Assembly (NCBI GenBank): GCA_964601275.1
Contig: CAZRMV010000004.1
Span: forward strand, 1-64,000
Source of the DNA: JAOZPE01 sp964601275
Lineage (GTDB): Bacteria > Krumholzibacteriota > Krumholzibacteriia > JAJRXK01
DNA length: 64,000 nucleotides
Reading direction: 5' to 3'
The translations under genes and the position numbers were made by a program. Positions 8,048 to 16,729 of this stretch are shown piece by piece. How positions within the stretch are numbered: the first letter of the stretch is position 1; each line of letters begins with the position of its first letter. The notes beneath the pieces were generated by a model, which worked only from the letters and a program-made list of their open reading frames with translations, was not told the DNA's origin and did not search any database.

Positions 8048-9241
8048 TCAGGCCTCGTAACGGGTGTCCAGGCGCCCGCGCCGCAGGGCGTCGAGCGCGT
8101 AGAGCAGGGCGCGGCGCGCGGTGTCCGCCTCGGCCGCGTCCCCGCCTTCGATCCGCTCGCGCAGGCGCGCCACCAGGCGCTCCTCGGTGGTGCGGGCCTC
8201 CTCGAGCTTGGGATAGCGGTCGAGATCGATGTCGACGGTCAGCCGGGAGAGATCGCAGTGGAAGTGGAAGAAGCGCCCTCGATACTCCGGCAGGAAGTCG
8301 AGATCGAGCCCGGCCATCCGCCGCCCCGAGAGCTTCAACGCCACCAGGTCGTCGTCTACCGCCCCGGCGTCCGCCAGCGCCCCCTCGATCCGCGCGCGGG
8401 CCGCTTCGGCATGCCCGCAGCCGGAGAGATCGGCTTCGACGGCCACCACCTTGCGGCGATCCAGCGGAACGAACCGCACCCGCGGAGCGCCCTCGCCCAG
8501 CTCGACGATGAGCGCGCCCTTCGGGCCGGTCTCGTCCAGGCCGCCGCCGATCAGGCAACCGCTGTAGGCCCCGGCGGGCGCGCCGTCGGCCCAGTGCAAC
8601 ACCTGGTGTCCGTGGTAGTGCCCCAGCGCGGTCCAGGTGAAGCCCTGCCGGCGCAGTTCCTCTTCGCTGAAGGGATAGGTGGACTTGCCGGCCTGCAGGA
8701 AGGCCCCGTCGTCGCGGCTGCCGTGGAAGAGGAGGATGGAGATCGCCGCCGGCGGACGCTCGATGGGCGCGCGCAGGCGCCTCTCCTCGCTGGGCCTATT
8801 GGCCGCCACCCCGCAGGCGGTGACCTTCACGTCCTGGCCCGGCCAGTCGACGGTGCGGAAGTCCTCGTGGGCGAAGATGTGCACATTGTCCGGCCAGGCG
8901 AACTCGCGGCTTCCCGCCTTCCGGCCGGCGCGGTAGGGGGAGGCGCCGCTGTAGGGGTCGTGGTTGCCCGGCGCGATGAAGACCGGCTTGGGGGCGACCC
9001 GGGCCAGGGTCTCGGCCACGAAGCGCAAGGTGTCAGTGCGCACCAGCTCGTCGTCGAAGAGGTCGCCGGGCAGGAGCACCCCGTCGAGATCCTCGCGGCG
9101 CACCAGGTCGATCGCCCGGGCGAAGGCCTCGCGGCGCTCCTGTTCGCGCCGGCGCGCGGTCTCCTCGTCCAGCCCCAGGCGGCCGGCGGTCAACGGCGCG
9201 TCGAAGTGCAGGTCGGAGAGTTGCAGCACGCGCAGACGCAA
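8048..9241 (-). CDS. Mre11/SbcD-like DNA repair exonuclease (YhaO type)
   Basis: 397-residue calcineurin-like metallophosphoesterase. The dinuclear metal-site motifs are in order: 'LQLSDLHFD' (D-x-H) at the N-terminus, 'VLLPGDLFDD' (GD), 'FIAPGNHDPY' (GNHD), 'LLFHGSRDD' (H) and 'TALGHYHGHQ' (GHxH). This is the set of Mre11/SbcD nucleases, which cut DNA ends with a Rad50-type partner; the partner is the next gene. The frame starts with TTG at 9241, preceded by GGAG 10 bases away; there is no ATG before the first motif. It is probably co-transcribed with the ATPase. Confidence 0.88.
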   Translation of the reverse strand: MRLRVLQLSDLHFDAPLTAGRLGLDEETARRREQERREAFARAIDLVRREDLDGVLLPGDLFDDELVRTDTLRFVAETLARVAPKPVFIAPGNHDPYSGASPYRAGRKAGSREFAWPDNVHIFAHEDFRTVDWPGQDVKVTACGVAANRPSEERRLRAPIERPPAAISILLFHGSRDDGAFLQAGKSTYPFSEEELRRQGFTWTALGHYHGHQVLHWADGAPAGAYSGCLIGGGLDETGPKGALIVELGEGAPRVRFVPLDRRKVVAVEADLSGCGHAEAARARIEGALADAGAVDDDLVALKLSGRRMAGLDLDFLPEYRGRFFHFHCDLSRLTVDIDLDRYPKLEEARTTEERLVARLRERIEGGDAAEADTARRALLYALDALRRGRLDTRYEA

Positions 9242-9330
9242 GGTTTCAGAACTCCCGAAGGCTTCCCGAGGTGACGAGATGGCGGCGAGCGATCCTCCCG
9301 GTCGTCACGCGCGAGAATCCCATCGCCCGT

Positions 9331-9366
9331 AGAAACAAACCCGGCGACCGCAGATACGGCCGCCGG
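9331..9366 (-). terminator. Rho-independent terminator of the symporter gene
   Basis: On the minus strand a 10-bp stem with one mismatch (CCGGCGGCCG / CGGTCGCCGG) and a 6-base loop is followed by the T-rich GTTTGTTTCT. It begins 28 bases after the stop of the AGCS gene, between it and the YhaO gene. Confidence 0.7.
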
Positions 9367-9393
9367 ATTCCCAGGGGCTTCCGTCTTCCCCCG

Positions 9394-10785
9394 TCAACGC
9401 GTCCGGCTCTGCTTGCGGGAGAAATAGTCCTTCGTCAGCCTGACCAGAACTCCCGAGAGCGCGAACACGCCGATCAGATTGGGCAGCGACATGAGGCCGA
9501 GCGTGATGTCCGCGAAATTCCAGACCAGCTCGAGGCTCCAGATCGCGCCCAGGAACTGGAAGGTCACGAAGACCCAACGATACACCGGGCGGGCCTGCGG
9601 ACCCCAGAGATAATCGACGGCTCGGTCACCATAATACGACCAGGTGACCGATGTGGAAAAAGCATAGAAGGGAATGGCGAGAGTCACAATGTATTTCCCC
9701 AGTCCACCCATCACCGGTTGCAGGCCCAGCATGAACGCATGGGAGGTGAGGACCGCGCTGTCCAGTCCCTGTCCGGTCTGGGGATCGACGTAGCGCCACG
9801 CGCCGGTGATGACGATCACCAGTCCGGTCATGGTGCAGATGACCAGGGTGTCGATGAAGGGACCGGCCATCGCCACCAGTCCCTCGCGCACCGGCTCCTT
9901 GGTCTTGGCCGCCGCGTGCGCGATGGGCGCGCTTCCCTGGCCCGCTTCGTTCGAGAACAGGCCGCGCTTGATCCCCCACTGCAAGGTCAGCGCCACCCCG
10001 GCGCCCGCAAAACCGCCCGCCGCGGCGGTGGGATGGAAAGCCTCGTACACGATCAGCTTGAACGCGGCGGGAATGAGCGAGAGATTCAGCGCGAAGAGCA
10101 AGAGGGCCCCGCCCACGTAGAACACCGTCATCAGGGGAACCAGCCGGCTGGCGACCCGGCCGATGCGCTTGATGCCCCCCACGATGACCAGAGCCAGCAG
10201 GGTGGCCAGCACGAGGCCGGTGATCCAGGGAGGAATGCCGAAGTCGTTCTGGAGGTTGCCCGCCACGGTGTTGCTCTGGACGATGTTGGCCGATCCCATG
10301 CTGGCGATCACGGTGAACAGGGCGAAGCTCGCGGCCAGCCACTTCCATTTCGGACCCAGCCCCTTCTCGATGAAGTACATGGCGCCGCCGGCGGCCGACC
10401 CGTCCTCCTTGAAGTCGCGGAAATGGTGGGAAAGGGTGCATTCGGCATACTTCGTGGCCATCCCCACGAAGGCCGAGATCCACATCCAGAACAGCGCCCC
10501 GGGCCCGCCGATGTGGATCGCCGTCGCCACCCCCGCGATATTGCCGATGCCGATGGTGGCGCTCAGGGCCGCGCTCAGGGCCTGGAAGTGGTTGATGTCC
10601 CCTTCGTCATCGGGGTTATCGTAGTGGCCGCGGATGATGTCGAAGGCGTGACGCAGCTTGCGCAACTGGATGAAGCGCATGAGCAGCGTCAGGTAGATGC
10701 CGCCGCCCAGGATGAGGATGATGAGCGGAAGCCCCCAGAGGAAATCCGAGACGGTCTTCAGGACGTAGGTGACCGATTCGAGCAT
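9394..10785 (-). CDS. Sodium:alanine/glycine symporter family protein (AGCS)
   Basis: 463-residue polytopic inner-membrane protein that takes up alanine, glycine or a related amino acid with sodium. The family signature 'TIGIGNIAGVATAIHIGGPG' followed by 'ALFWMWISAFVGMATKYAE' is present, as are 'GSANIVQSNTVAGNL' and 'FSNEAGQGSAPIAHAA', all conserved in AGCS/AlsT transporters. About ten hydrophobic segments are visible and the length is normal for the family. The ATG at 10785 gives the expected N-terminus 'VSDFLWGLPLI'. It has its own terminator downstream and appears monocistronic. Substrate cannot be told from sequence. Confidence 0.92.
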   Translation of the reverse strand: MLESVTYVLKTVSDFLWGLPLIILILGGGIYLTLLMRFIQLRKLRHAFDIIRGHYDNPDDEGDINHFQALSAALSATIGIGNIAGVATAIHIGGPGALFWMWISAFVGMATKYAECTLSHHFRDFKEDGSAAGGAMYFIEKGLGPKWKWLAASFALFTVIASMGSANIVQSNTVAGNLQNDFGIPPWITGLVLATLLALVIVGGIKRIGRVASRLVPLMTVFYVGGALLLFALNLSLIPAAFKLIVYEAFHPTAAAGGFAGAGVALTLQWGIKRGLFSNEAGQGSAPIAHAAAKTKEPVREGLVAMAGPFIDTLVICTMTGLVIVITGAWRYVDPQTGQGLDSAVLTSHAFMLGLQPVMGGLGKYIVTLAIPFYAFSTSVTWSYYGDRAVDYLWGPQARPVYRWVFVTFQFLGAIWSLELVWNFADITLGLMSLPNLIGVFALSGVLVRLTKDYFSRKQSRTR

Positions 10786-10913
10786 CGAAACCCGTGGGGC
10801 GGGATGAAGGGGAGCGACCGCTCCGGAACGGGGAGGATTCCGGGGAGCGAGAGTGGGGCCGTGGCGGCCAAACTACCAGTCCCGATCGCTCCCGGTCAAG
10901 CGCCGACGCGCCT

Positions 10914-13184
10914 CTACAGCCGGATGGAATAGCTGATCTTCAGGGTGAGGTCGCTCTCCAGCGGGGCGAAATCGACGGTGTCGTCTCCCCGCACGTCGCT
11001 GAAGACCAGGTAGAAATCGCTCTCGTCGCCGAAGATCCAGTGCAGGCGCGCCTGGCTGTAGATTCCGTTCTGGACGCTGTTCCACTGGGTGAAGACGGCC
11101 AGGCTCCAGGCGTTGGTGAAGTCGAAGCGCACGCGCAGCCGGGTGATGTCCGCGGCGAAGTGCTGGGTGCTCGCGCTCGACCGATCCTCGCGGTCGAGCC
11201 GGTGGGTCTCCCCCTCGAAGGACACCGTCAGGTGGGGTGCCCACCGCGCCACCAGCGATCCGGTCAACGACTTGAGGAATCCATCGTAGTAGTCGCCGGT
11301 CTCCCCGCCCAGCTCGAGCGTCACCGGCCAGGAGGGATTGCTTCCCAGGCCGAATCCCACGCGGGGAAAGTGATAGTCGCCGGGAGGAAACACGACCTCG
11401 CCCAGGGGAAAGTCCTCGAAGAGCCGCTCGAAGGACGCGCTGTAATAGAGCCCCAGCTTCTCCTCGTTGGGACCGAAGCCGGCGGTCTCGGCCCAGAGGT
11501 TGCGCGAGGCGAAGACCCCGTCGCGCCGGTCGATCCACTCTCCGAAGACGAAGTTCTCCATGCGCCGCAGCAGTTTCCAGTTCGGCTGGGGCGTCCACCC
11601 GATCTCGCCGACGTGATGGGAGATGTCGCGCCGCGGCAGGAATCCCACCCGGGGGGCGTAGTCGCGACCGTAGACCTCGTACAGCCAGGTGGCGTAGTAC
11701 GAGGGCCGCGCGAAGCGGACCCGCCCGCCCCAGGTCCCGTGGTCGGGGCCGTCGCGCGGCTGGTCGCCGTAGCTGGGCGGGTCGCCGGCCAGGCCTTCCT
11801 TGCTCTCGTCGCTGAAGGCCCCATAGAGGGCGATGTCCAGGTCGGGCGTTGGGCGCAGGTCGGCGTCCACCCCGGACACCAGGTTGTAGATGTCCCCCCC
11901 CTCGGCGGTGCGCGCCACCATGATCGCCCCGACGCGGCTCCGGCGCCCGAAGTCCTGGCTGAGCCGGGCCACGTCGTAGCGGTAACCCAACGAGCCATCG
12001 ACTCCCCGGGTCTTGATGTCGAGCAGGCCGAGATCGGTCCGCCCGATCTTCCCGGTGAGCCGCGTGCCGTACTCGATGGGAACGGTCTCGAAGCGGTCGT
12101 TCAGTCCGATGCGCCGGCTGAAGAAGGCGCGGTTGGCCGGCGAGCCGAAGGTGAAGTAGTCGCGGTTCTCCAGGAAGAACTCCCGCTTCTCGGGAAAGAA
12201 CAGGGGGAAGCGGGTGAGGTTCACCTGCTGGTCGTCCACTTCCACCTCGGCGAAATCGGTGTTGACGGTCAGATCGAGGTTCAGGTTCGAGGTGATCCCC
12301 ACCTTGGCGTCCAGCCCCACTTCACCGTCACCCCGGTAGTCCTCGCGATCCCAGGCGGTCTCGTCGTTGGCGTCGCCCCGGTGCACCTTCCCCAGCGCAT
12401 AGGGACGCAACAGGATGTTGCGCCCCGGCGCGATGCCATGCAAACCGTCGAGGGATCCGGCCTGGCTCACCCGCAGGATGTCGAATTGCCGGTCGATGGG
12501 CGACCACAGGTCCTGTTCGTTGATCCGGCGGATCTGGCGCTCGAAGTTCAGCCCCATGCTGGCGTTGTCGGCCGGAGAGAACCGCAATGTCCGCCAGGGA
12601 ATCTCGATTTCCCCCTGCCAACCTTCGGCGGTCATGCGGCAGGCGACCTTCCACACTCCGTCCCAATCCTGGTTCACCTGTCCGCCGGCGCCTTCGGCCC
12701 GGAACACCGCGTCGGTGCGCGACCCGTTGGGATTCACCTGGAAGAGGTAGCCGTTCTGCAGATCGTGGTAGGTATCGAGCACCACGGTGAAGTAGTCGTC
12801 GGCGGAGAGGTCGGCGTCGCGGCCCAGGATGCGGTGGACGATTCCCCGGGGATCGCGGTCGCGGCAGGAAAAGCCCAGGTAGAGCGCGCGGGGGGTGTAG
12901 AGCACCCGAACCACCGTCGATTCGCTCGCCGCCTGCCCGGTGTAGGGCCGCTGCTGGAGGAAACCGGTGGCCCGCGCCGCCTTCGACCACACCTCGTCAT
13001 CGAGGAGACCGTCGATGCGGGGGCTCTTCTCCACCCGGGGAGGGCTCAGGGCCGGGCGAACCAGGGTGTGCTCCACCGCCCCACCCGCGGTCTCCGCCCG
13101 GGAAACGCCCGCCATGATCCCGCCCAGGATCATGAGGAACAGGAGCGCCCACCGCGGCCCTCCGCTCATCCTCCGCCGTGCCAT
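10914..13184 (-). CDS. DUF5916 outer-membrane protein with CBM9-like N-terminal domain
   Basis: 756 residues. A signal peptide ('WALLFLMILGGIMAGVSRA') is followed by a carbohydrate-binding-family-9-like domain (about residues 45-230: 'RIDGLLDDEVWSKA', 'ALYLGFSCRDRDP', 'EGWQGEIEIPWRTLRF') and then a beta-strand-rich region of about 500 residues ending in an aromatic-rich strand ('DLTLKISYSIRL'). This architecture is the DUF5916 family, thought to be outer-membrane barrels with a periplasmic or surface sugar-binding-like domain. The C-terminal residue is not aromatic. It lies 13 bases after the phosphodiesterase-TPR gene and is probably in one operon with it. Substrate and role are unknown. Confidence 0.85.
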   Translation of the reverse strand: MARRRMSGGPRWALLFLMILGGIMAGVSRAETAGGAVEHTLVRPALSPPRVEKSPRIDGLLDDEVWSKAARATGFLQQRPYTGQAASESTVVRVLYTPRALYLGFSCRDRDPRGIVHRILGRDADLSADDYFTVVLDTYHDLQNGYLFQVNPNGSRTDAVFRAEGAGGQVNQDWDGVWKVACRMTAEGWQGEIEIPWRTLRFSPADNASMGLNFERQIRRINEQDLWSPIDRQFDILRVSQAGSLDGLHGIAPGRNILLRPYALGKVHRGDANDETAWDREDYRGDGEVGLDAKVGITSNLNLDLTVNTDFAEVEVDDQQVNLTRFPLFFPEKREFFLENRDYFTFGSPANRAFFSRRIGLNDRFETVPIEYGTRLTGKIGRTDLGLLDIKTRGVDGSLGYRYDVARLSQDFGRRSRVGAIMVARTAEGGDIYNLVSGVDADLRPTPDLDIALYGAFSDESKEGLAGDPPSYGDQPRDGPDHGTWGGRVRFARPSYYATWLYEVYGRDYAPRVGFLPRRDISHHVGEIGWTPQPNWKLLRRMENFVFGEWIDRRDGVFASRNLWAETAGFGPNEEKLGLYYSASFERLFEDFPLGEVVFPPGDYHFPRVGFGLGSNPSWPVTLELGGETGDYYDGFLKSLTGSLVARWAPHLTVSFEGETHRLDREDRSSASTQHFAADITRLRVRFDFTNAWSLAVFTQWNSVQNGIYSQARLHWIFGDESDFYLVFSDVRGDDTVDFAPLESDLTLKISYSIRL

Positions 13185-13197
13185 GCACCCGTCCCTG

Positions 13198-15594
13198 CTA
13201 GAAACCCCGGGGAATGGAGATCTTGGGATCGAGCTTGCGGGCCTTGTCGAACGCGGCCCGGGACTCCTCCCGTTTGCCCTGCATGGCCAGGATGATCCCC
13301 TTCTGCACCAGGAAGCGCGCGTTGGAAGGCTGCGCCGCCACCGCTTCGTTGATCAGCCGGTTGGCCTCATCCATCCGCCCCATGCGGGCGTAGAAGGCCG
13401 CCAGTTGCGCCCGGGCGTCCTGCATGTCCGGTCGCAGCCGCAACACCTTCTCGAAGGCCTCCGTCCCGTGGACGATGTCCCCCGACATGGCGTAGGCCAT
13501 GCCCAGATTGCCCCACACCTCCGGATCGTTCAAGACCGGGGCGGCCTCCTTCAGCAGGGGAAGGGCCTCGTCGACCCGGCCCTCCTGCAGGGCCATGCTG
13601 CCCAGTTGCGCTTTCACTCCCGGACCGGCCTCGTCCGCGTGCTCGCCCAGCAACCTCTTCGCCTCGCCGCCATGGCCCATCGCCTGCAGCACCCTGCTCA
13701 AGGTGCCCCGGGCCTGGTCGTGGAGGGGATTGAGCCGCAGGGCCTGCCGCAGCGCATCGCGGGCCTCGGCCATTCTTCCCTCATCGTAGAGGATCGCCCC
13801 CTTGTAGTACCACGCGTCGGCCAGCCGCGGATCGAGGGAGATGGCATGGTTGACCGACGCCAGGGCCTCCTGGTCCTTTCCCAGGCGGTGCAGCGCGAAA
13901 CCGCGTCCCGCCAACAGGGCGGCCCATCCGGCATGATGATCGAGGCCCTTGTCGTAGGTCTTCAGCGCGTCTTCCAGGTGCCCCTGCCGGGCCTGGGTGA
14001 GGGCGAGGTTCTCCCAGTTGCGGGGATCGCCCGGATCCTCGCGCACCAGTTGGGCGAAGATCGTCTCCGCGTCGGCCAGACGTCCCATCTCCGCGTAGGT
14101 GTTGGCCAGGTTGAAGCGGGCTTCCCGGTTCGTGGGGTCGTGTTCGAGGACCTTCTCGAGTTCCTGGACCGCCTCGTCGTAGCGGTGCTGCTTGCGGTAG
14201 ACCACCGCCAGGTTCACCGCCTGCTCGACATTGGGAAGACTCTTGCCGGAGGAAGCCGCGGTGTCGCTCTCTCCCCCCCCGATGTAGCCGAGCGAGCGGA
14301 GCATCTCCTCCAGCTTCTTCCCCGCCGCCTTGTCCACCACGATCTCGTCGCCGCGATCCCATGGACCCGTCTCGTAGGTGGGGGTGGTCGCCGTCGGGTG
14401 CTTCTTGCGGTAGTCGGACGTGAAGGCATCCTCCAGGACATGCCCCTTCATGTCCTGGGCCACCGGCAGACCCAGCAGGTGGAGAATGGTGGGCGCGACG
14501 TCGTAGATGTCCGCGCCGCGGATCCGGGCGCCGGGCTGGATTCCCGGACCGTTGAGGCAAATGATGCCATCGGGCATGTGACTCTGGTCGGCGACGGCGA
14601 TGTCGAAGCGGTTCTCCTTGAGCCGTTCGTCCCCGGTCCGGAAGCCATGATCGGAGATCACCATGACCACGGTGTTCTTCCCCCGCTTCTCCAGCAGCTC
14701 GCCCAACAGCTGGTCCTGCCACTTCCAGTAGGCCTCGAGGGTCCCGCGGTACCTCTGGTAGTCCTCCTCGCTCACCCATGGTTGCTTCGGAGGAGCGTAC
14801 TCTCCGAAGAGATGCTCGGTGGCGTCGGTGCCCTCGTAGTAGATCGCGAAGAGACGCGGGCGTTCCTTGGGAAGCAAGCGGGTGGCCAGGTTGGTGTAGA
14901 GCAGGCTGGTGGAGATGTTCTGGCGGAGGTGCTGGACCGGGCCGCCGTAGGGACCGCTTCCCCCGTCGCGGTCCAGCCCGGCCGCGGTGGTGTTCACCAT
15001 GGAGAGCAGCAGGGAGGTAGAAACCTCCCGCGGCGGGACCCGCACCGCCTCGACCATCTTCATCAGGTCGGGCGGATAGGTTTTGCCCGGCACCTCCAGG
15101 GTGCTTCCGGTCACCCCGAAGGAATGGTAGGCCACGTAGTCGCTGACGATGAACCCGTGGACCGGCTCGGCCGGCCAGGTGGCCCACCAGCCGATGACCC
15201 CGACCGACTCATCGTGTTCGCTGGCGATGTTCCACACCGTCCGCACCTTGCGGTCGCGGCTGGTGACGGGAATCTTCGAACCGTCCGGACCGTCGCTCAT
15301 GAACCAGGTGATCCCGTGCAGGTCGGCGGTCTTGCCCGTCGCGATGCTGGTCCACAGAATGGGGGAGAGCATGGGGTCGTCGGTCATCATCCGCCCCCAG
15401 GCGCCTCCTTCGCGCAGGCGGGCGAGGTTGGGCATCTCTCCCTTGGCCATGTAGGGCTCGAGGATGTCCCAGTCGGCGCCGTCGAAACCGATGATCCAGA
15501 GTTCGGGCCCGCCGCCCTTGCCACATCCGGCCAGGGCCAGGAGAAGAAGGAAGAGCGCCGACAAGACGGCCCAGGATCGGTTTCGAGGGTTCAT
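13198..15594 (-). CDS. Lipoprotein: alkaline-phosphatase-superfamily phosphodiesterase fused to TPR repeats
   Basis: From the ATG at 15594 a lipoprotein signal peptide ends in the lipobox 'LAGC'. Residues 30-430 form a type I phosphodiesterase / nucleotide-pyrophosphatase-like domain of the alkaline phosphatase superfamily: 'WIIGFDGADWDILEPY' (metal Asp), 'SPILWTSIATGKTADLHGIT' (Thr nucleophile), 'YEGTDATEH' and 'VVMVISDHGFRTGDERLKE' (metal Asp/His). Residues 500-798 hold about eight tetratricopeptide repeats ('NREARFNLANTYAEMGRLAD' type). The natural substrate is unknown; TPRs suggest assembly with a protein partner in the periplasm or on the outer membrane. The frame is open further upstream, but the signal peptide fixes the start. 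Confidence 0.88.
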   Translation of the reverse strand: MNPRNRSWAVLSALFLLLLALAGCGKGGGPELWIIGFDGADWDILEPYMAKGEMPNLARLREGGAWGRMMTDDPMLSPILWTSIATGKTADLHGITWFMSDGPDGSKIPVTSRDRKVRTVWNIASEHDESVGVIGWWATWPAEPVHGFIVSDYVAYHSFGVTGSTLEVPGKTYPPDLMKMVEAVRVPPREVSTSLLLSMVNTTAAGLDRDGGSGPYGGPVQHLRQNISTSLLYTNLATRLLPKERPRLFAIYYEGTDATEHLFGEYAPPKQPWVSEEDYQRYRGTLEAYWKWQDQLLGELLEKRGKNTVVMVISDHGFRTGDERLKENRFDIAVADQSHMPDGIICLNGPGIQPGARIRGADIYDVAPTILHLLGLPVAQDMKGHVLEDAFTSDYRKKHPTATTPTYETGPWDRGDEIVVDKAAGKKLEEMLRSLGYIGGGESDTAASSGKSLPNVEQAVNLAVVYRKQHRYDEAVQELEKVLEHDPTNREARFNLANTYAEMGRLADAETIFAQLVREDPGDPRNWENLALTQARQGHLEDALKTYDKGLDHHAGWAALLAGRGFALHRLGKDQEALASVNHAISLDPRLADAWYYKGAILYDEGRMAEARDALRQALRLNPLHDQARGTLSRVLQAMGHGGEAKRLLGEHADEAGPGVKAQLGSMALQEGRVDEALPLLKEAAPVLNDPEVWGNLGMAYAMSGDIVHGTEAFEKVLRLRPDMQDARAQLAAFYARMGRMDEANRLINEAVAAQPSNARFLVQKGIILAMQGKREESRAAFDKARKLDPKISIPRGF

Positions 15595-15810
15595 GGAGGA
15601 TCCCCGCTCGGTCGGATGAGGTGGTTGGGGTGGAGCCGGAAGCGGCGCGTTGAGGGTATCACAAGGCACCATGGGAAACATCCGCCGGCTCCTCGAAAAA
15701 AGCATTTCGCCATCGGGGAGTGTTCTCCTGTAGGCTCAAGGGGAAATCGTCCCGCGGCCGGCCCTTTTTCGGCGTCCGGGCCCCAGGGGTGACCCCGGAA
15801 GCGTTCTCTC

Positions 15811-15834
15811 GCCGGGAGGGGTAATCCTCCCGGC
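15811..15834 (+). promoter_or_regulatory. Stem-loop in the leader of the APH-like gene
   Basis: A perfect 9-bp stem GCCGGGAGG / CCTCCCGGC with a 6-base loop (GGTAAT) ends 17 bases before the GTG start at 15852. No U-tract follows, so it is more likely a leader structure affecting translation or mRNA stability than a terminator. Function is inferred from position only. Confidence 0.35.
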
Positions 15835-15851
15835 ATGGCGAGGCCTTTGGT

Positions 15852-16718
15852 GTGACCGAACAAGAATCGCCCCTTCTGCGCGCCCATGATCTGCTGCGCC
15901 GCAGCGGTCTGCCCCCCCTGCAGATCCAGAACGCCGGACGGGGAAGCAACCACCATCTCTTCGTGATCGAGCTGGACGAAGGACCCCTGCGGCTGTTGCG
16001 CATGCCGGTCGACAGCGACGCCGGACCTCGCCTGCGCAGCGAAGAGGAAGCCATCCGCCGGGCGTCGACCACGATTCCCGTTCCCCACCCCACCCTGCTC
16101 ATCCCCTCTTTGCACCGGCCGGAGGGGTCGATCCAGCCCATCGTCGACGGAACCCGGGCCCAGGATCTGCGCCGGCAGGGGGAAGAGGGAGCCCGGGTCG
16201 AGCTCTTGTGCCATCTGCTGGGGCAGGTCCTGGCCCGACTCCACCAGATCGAGTTCCCCGCCCACGAACCCACCTTCATTCCCTTTCTCAGCCCCAGTTT
16301 CGTCACCGGGAACGAACGCCTTCTGCACGGGGACGCACACCTGGGCAATCTGATGGTCACCCCGGACGCCAAGGGGGGGTTCCAGGTCACCAGCCTCATC
16401 GACTGGAGTTTCTGCCACTGGGGCCCTCCCGAGAGCGACCTGGTCGAGATGGCGATCACCGAGGCCGAGCCGCGGCCGCGCCTGGGACGGGTGTTCTTCG
16501 AATCGTACCTCGAAGCGGGGGGCTTCGAACCCCGCGAGCACGTGTTCAAGTGGGCGCTGCTGCGGGAACTCGAACGGAGGCTGTCCGCCCACGCCCAGGC
16601 CTACGAACAGGCGGCCCGCGACGCATGGACGCGCTGGCTGGACGCCCTGCACCGGCCGGCTTCGCGGGCGTTGCACATCTTTTCGGCCGGACGCAGAGGT
16701 CCGGGCGACCTGGTCTGA
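15852..16718 (+). CDS. Aminoglycoside-phosphotransferase-family (APH/choline-kinase-like) kinase
   Basis: 288-residue small-molecule kinase fold. An N-terminal lobe with a nucleotide-binding loop-like 'NAGRGSNHHLFVIEL' is followed by the catalytic loop 'LLHGDAHLGNLMV' (Brenner motif HxDxxxxN) and the metal-binding 'LIDWSFCHWGPPESDL' (in place of IDW/DFG). These are the hallmarks of the APH family, which phosphorylates sugars, choline, homoserine or antibiotics; substrate and resistance cannot be inferred. The GTG at 15852 has GAGG eight bases upstream. It is convergent with the amidase gene, 11 bases away. Confidence 0.8.
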   Translation: MTEQESPLLRAHDLLRRSGLPPLQIQNAGRGSNHHLFVIELDEGPLRLLRMPVDSDAGPRLRSEEEAIRRASTTIPVPHPTLLIPSLHRPEGSIQPIVDGTRAQDLRRQGEEGARVELLCHLLGQVLARLHQIEFPAHEPTFIPFLSPSFVTGNERLLHGDAHLGNLMVTPDAKGGFQVTSLIDWSFCHWGPPESDLVEMAITEAEPRPRLGRVFFESYLEAGGFEPREHVFKWALLRELERRLSAHAQAYEQAARDAWTRWLDALHRPASRALHIFSAGRRGPGDLV

Positions 16719-16729
16719 GGGCGCGGTGC

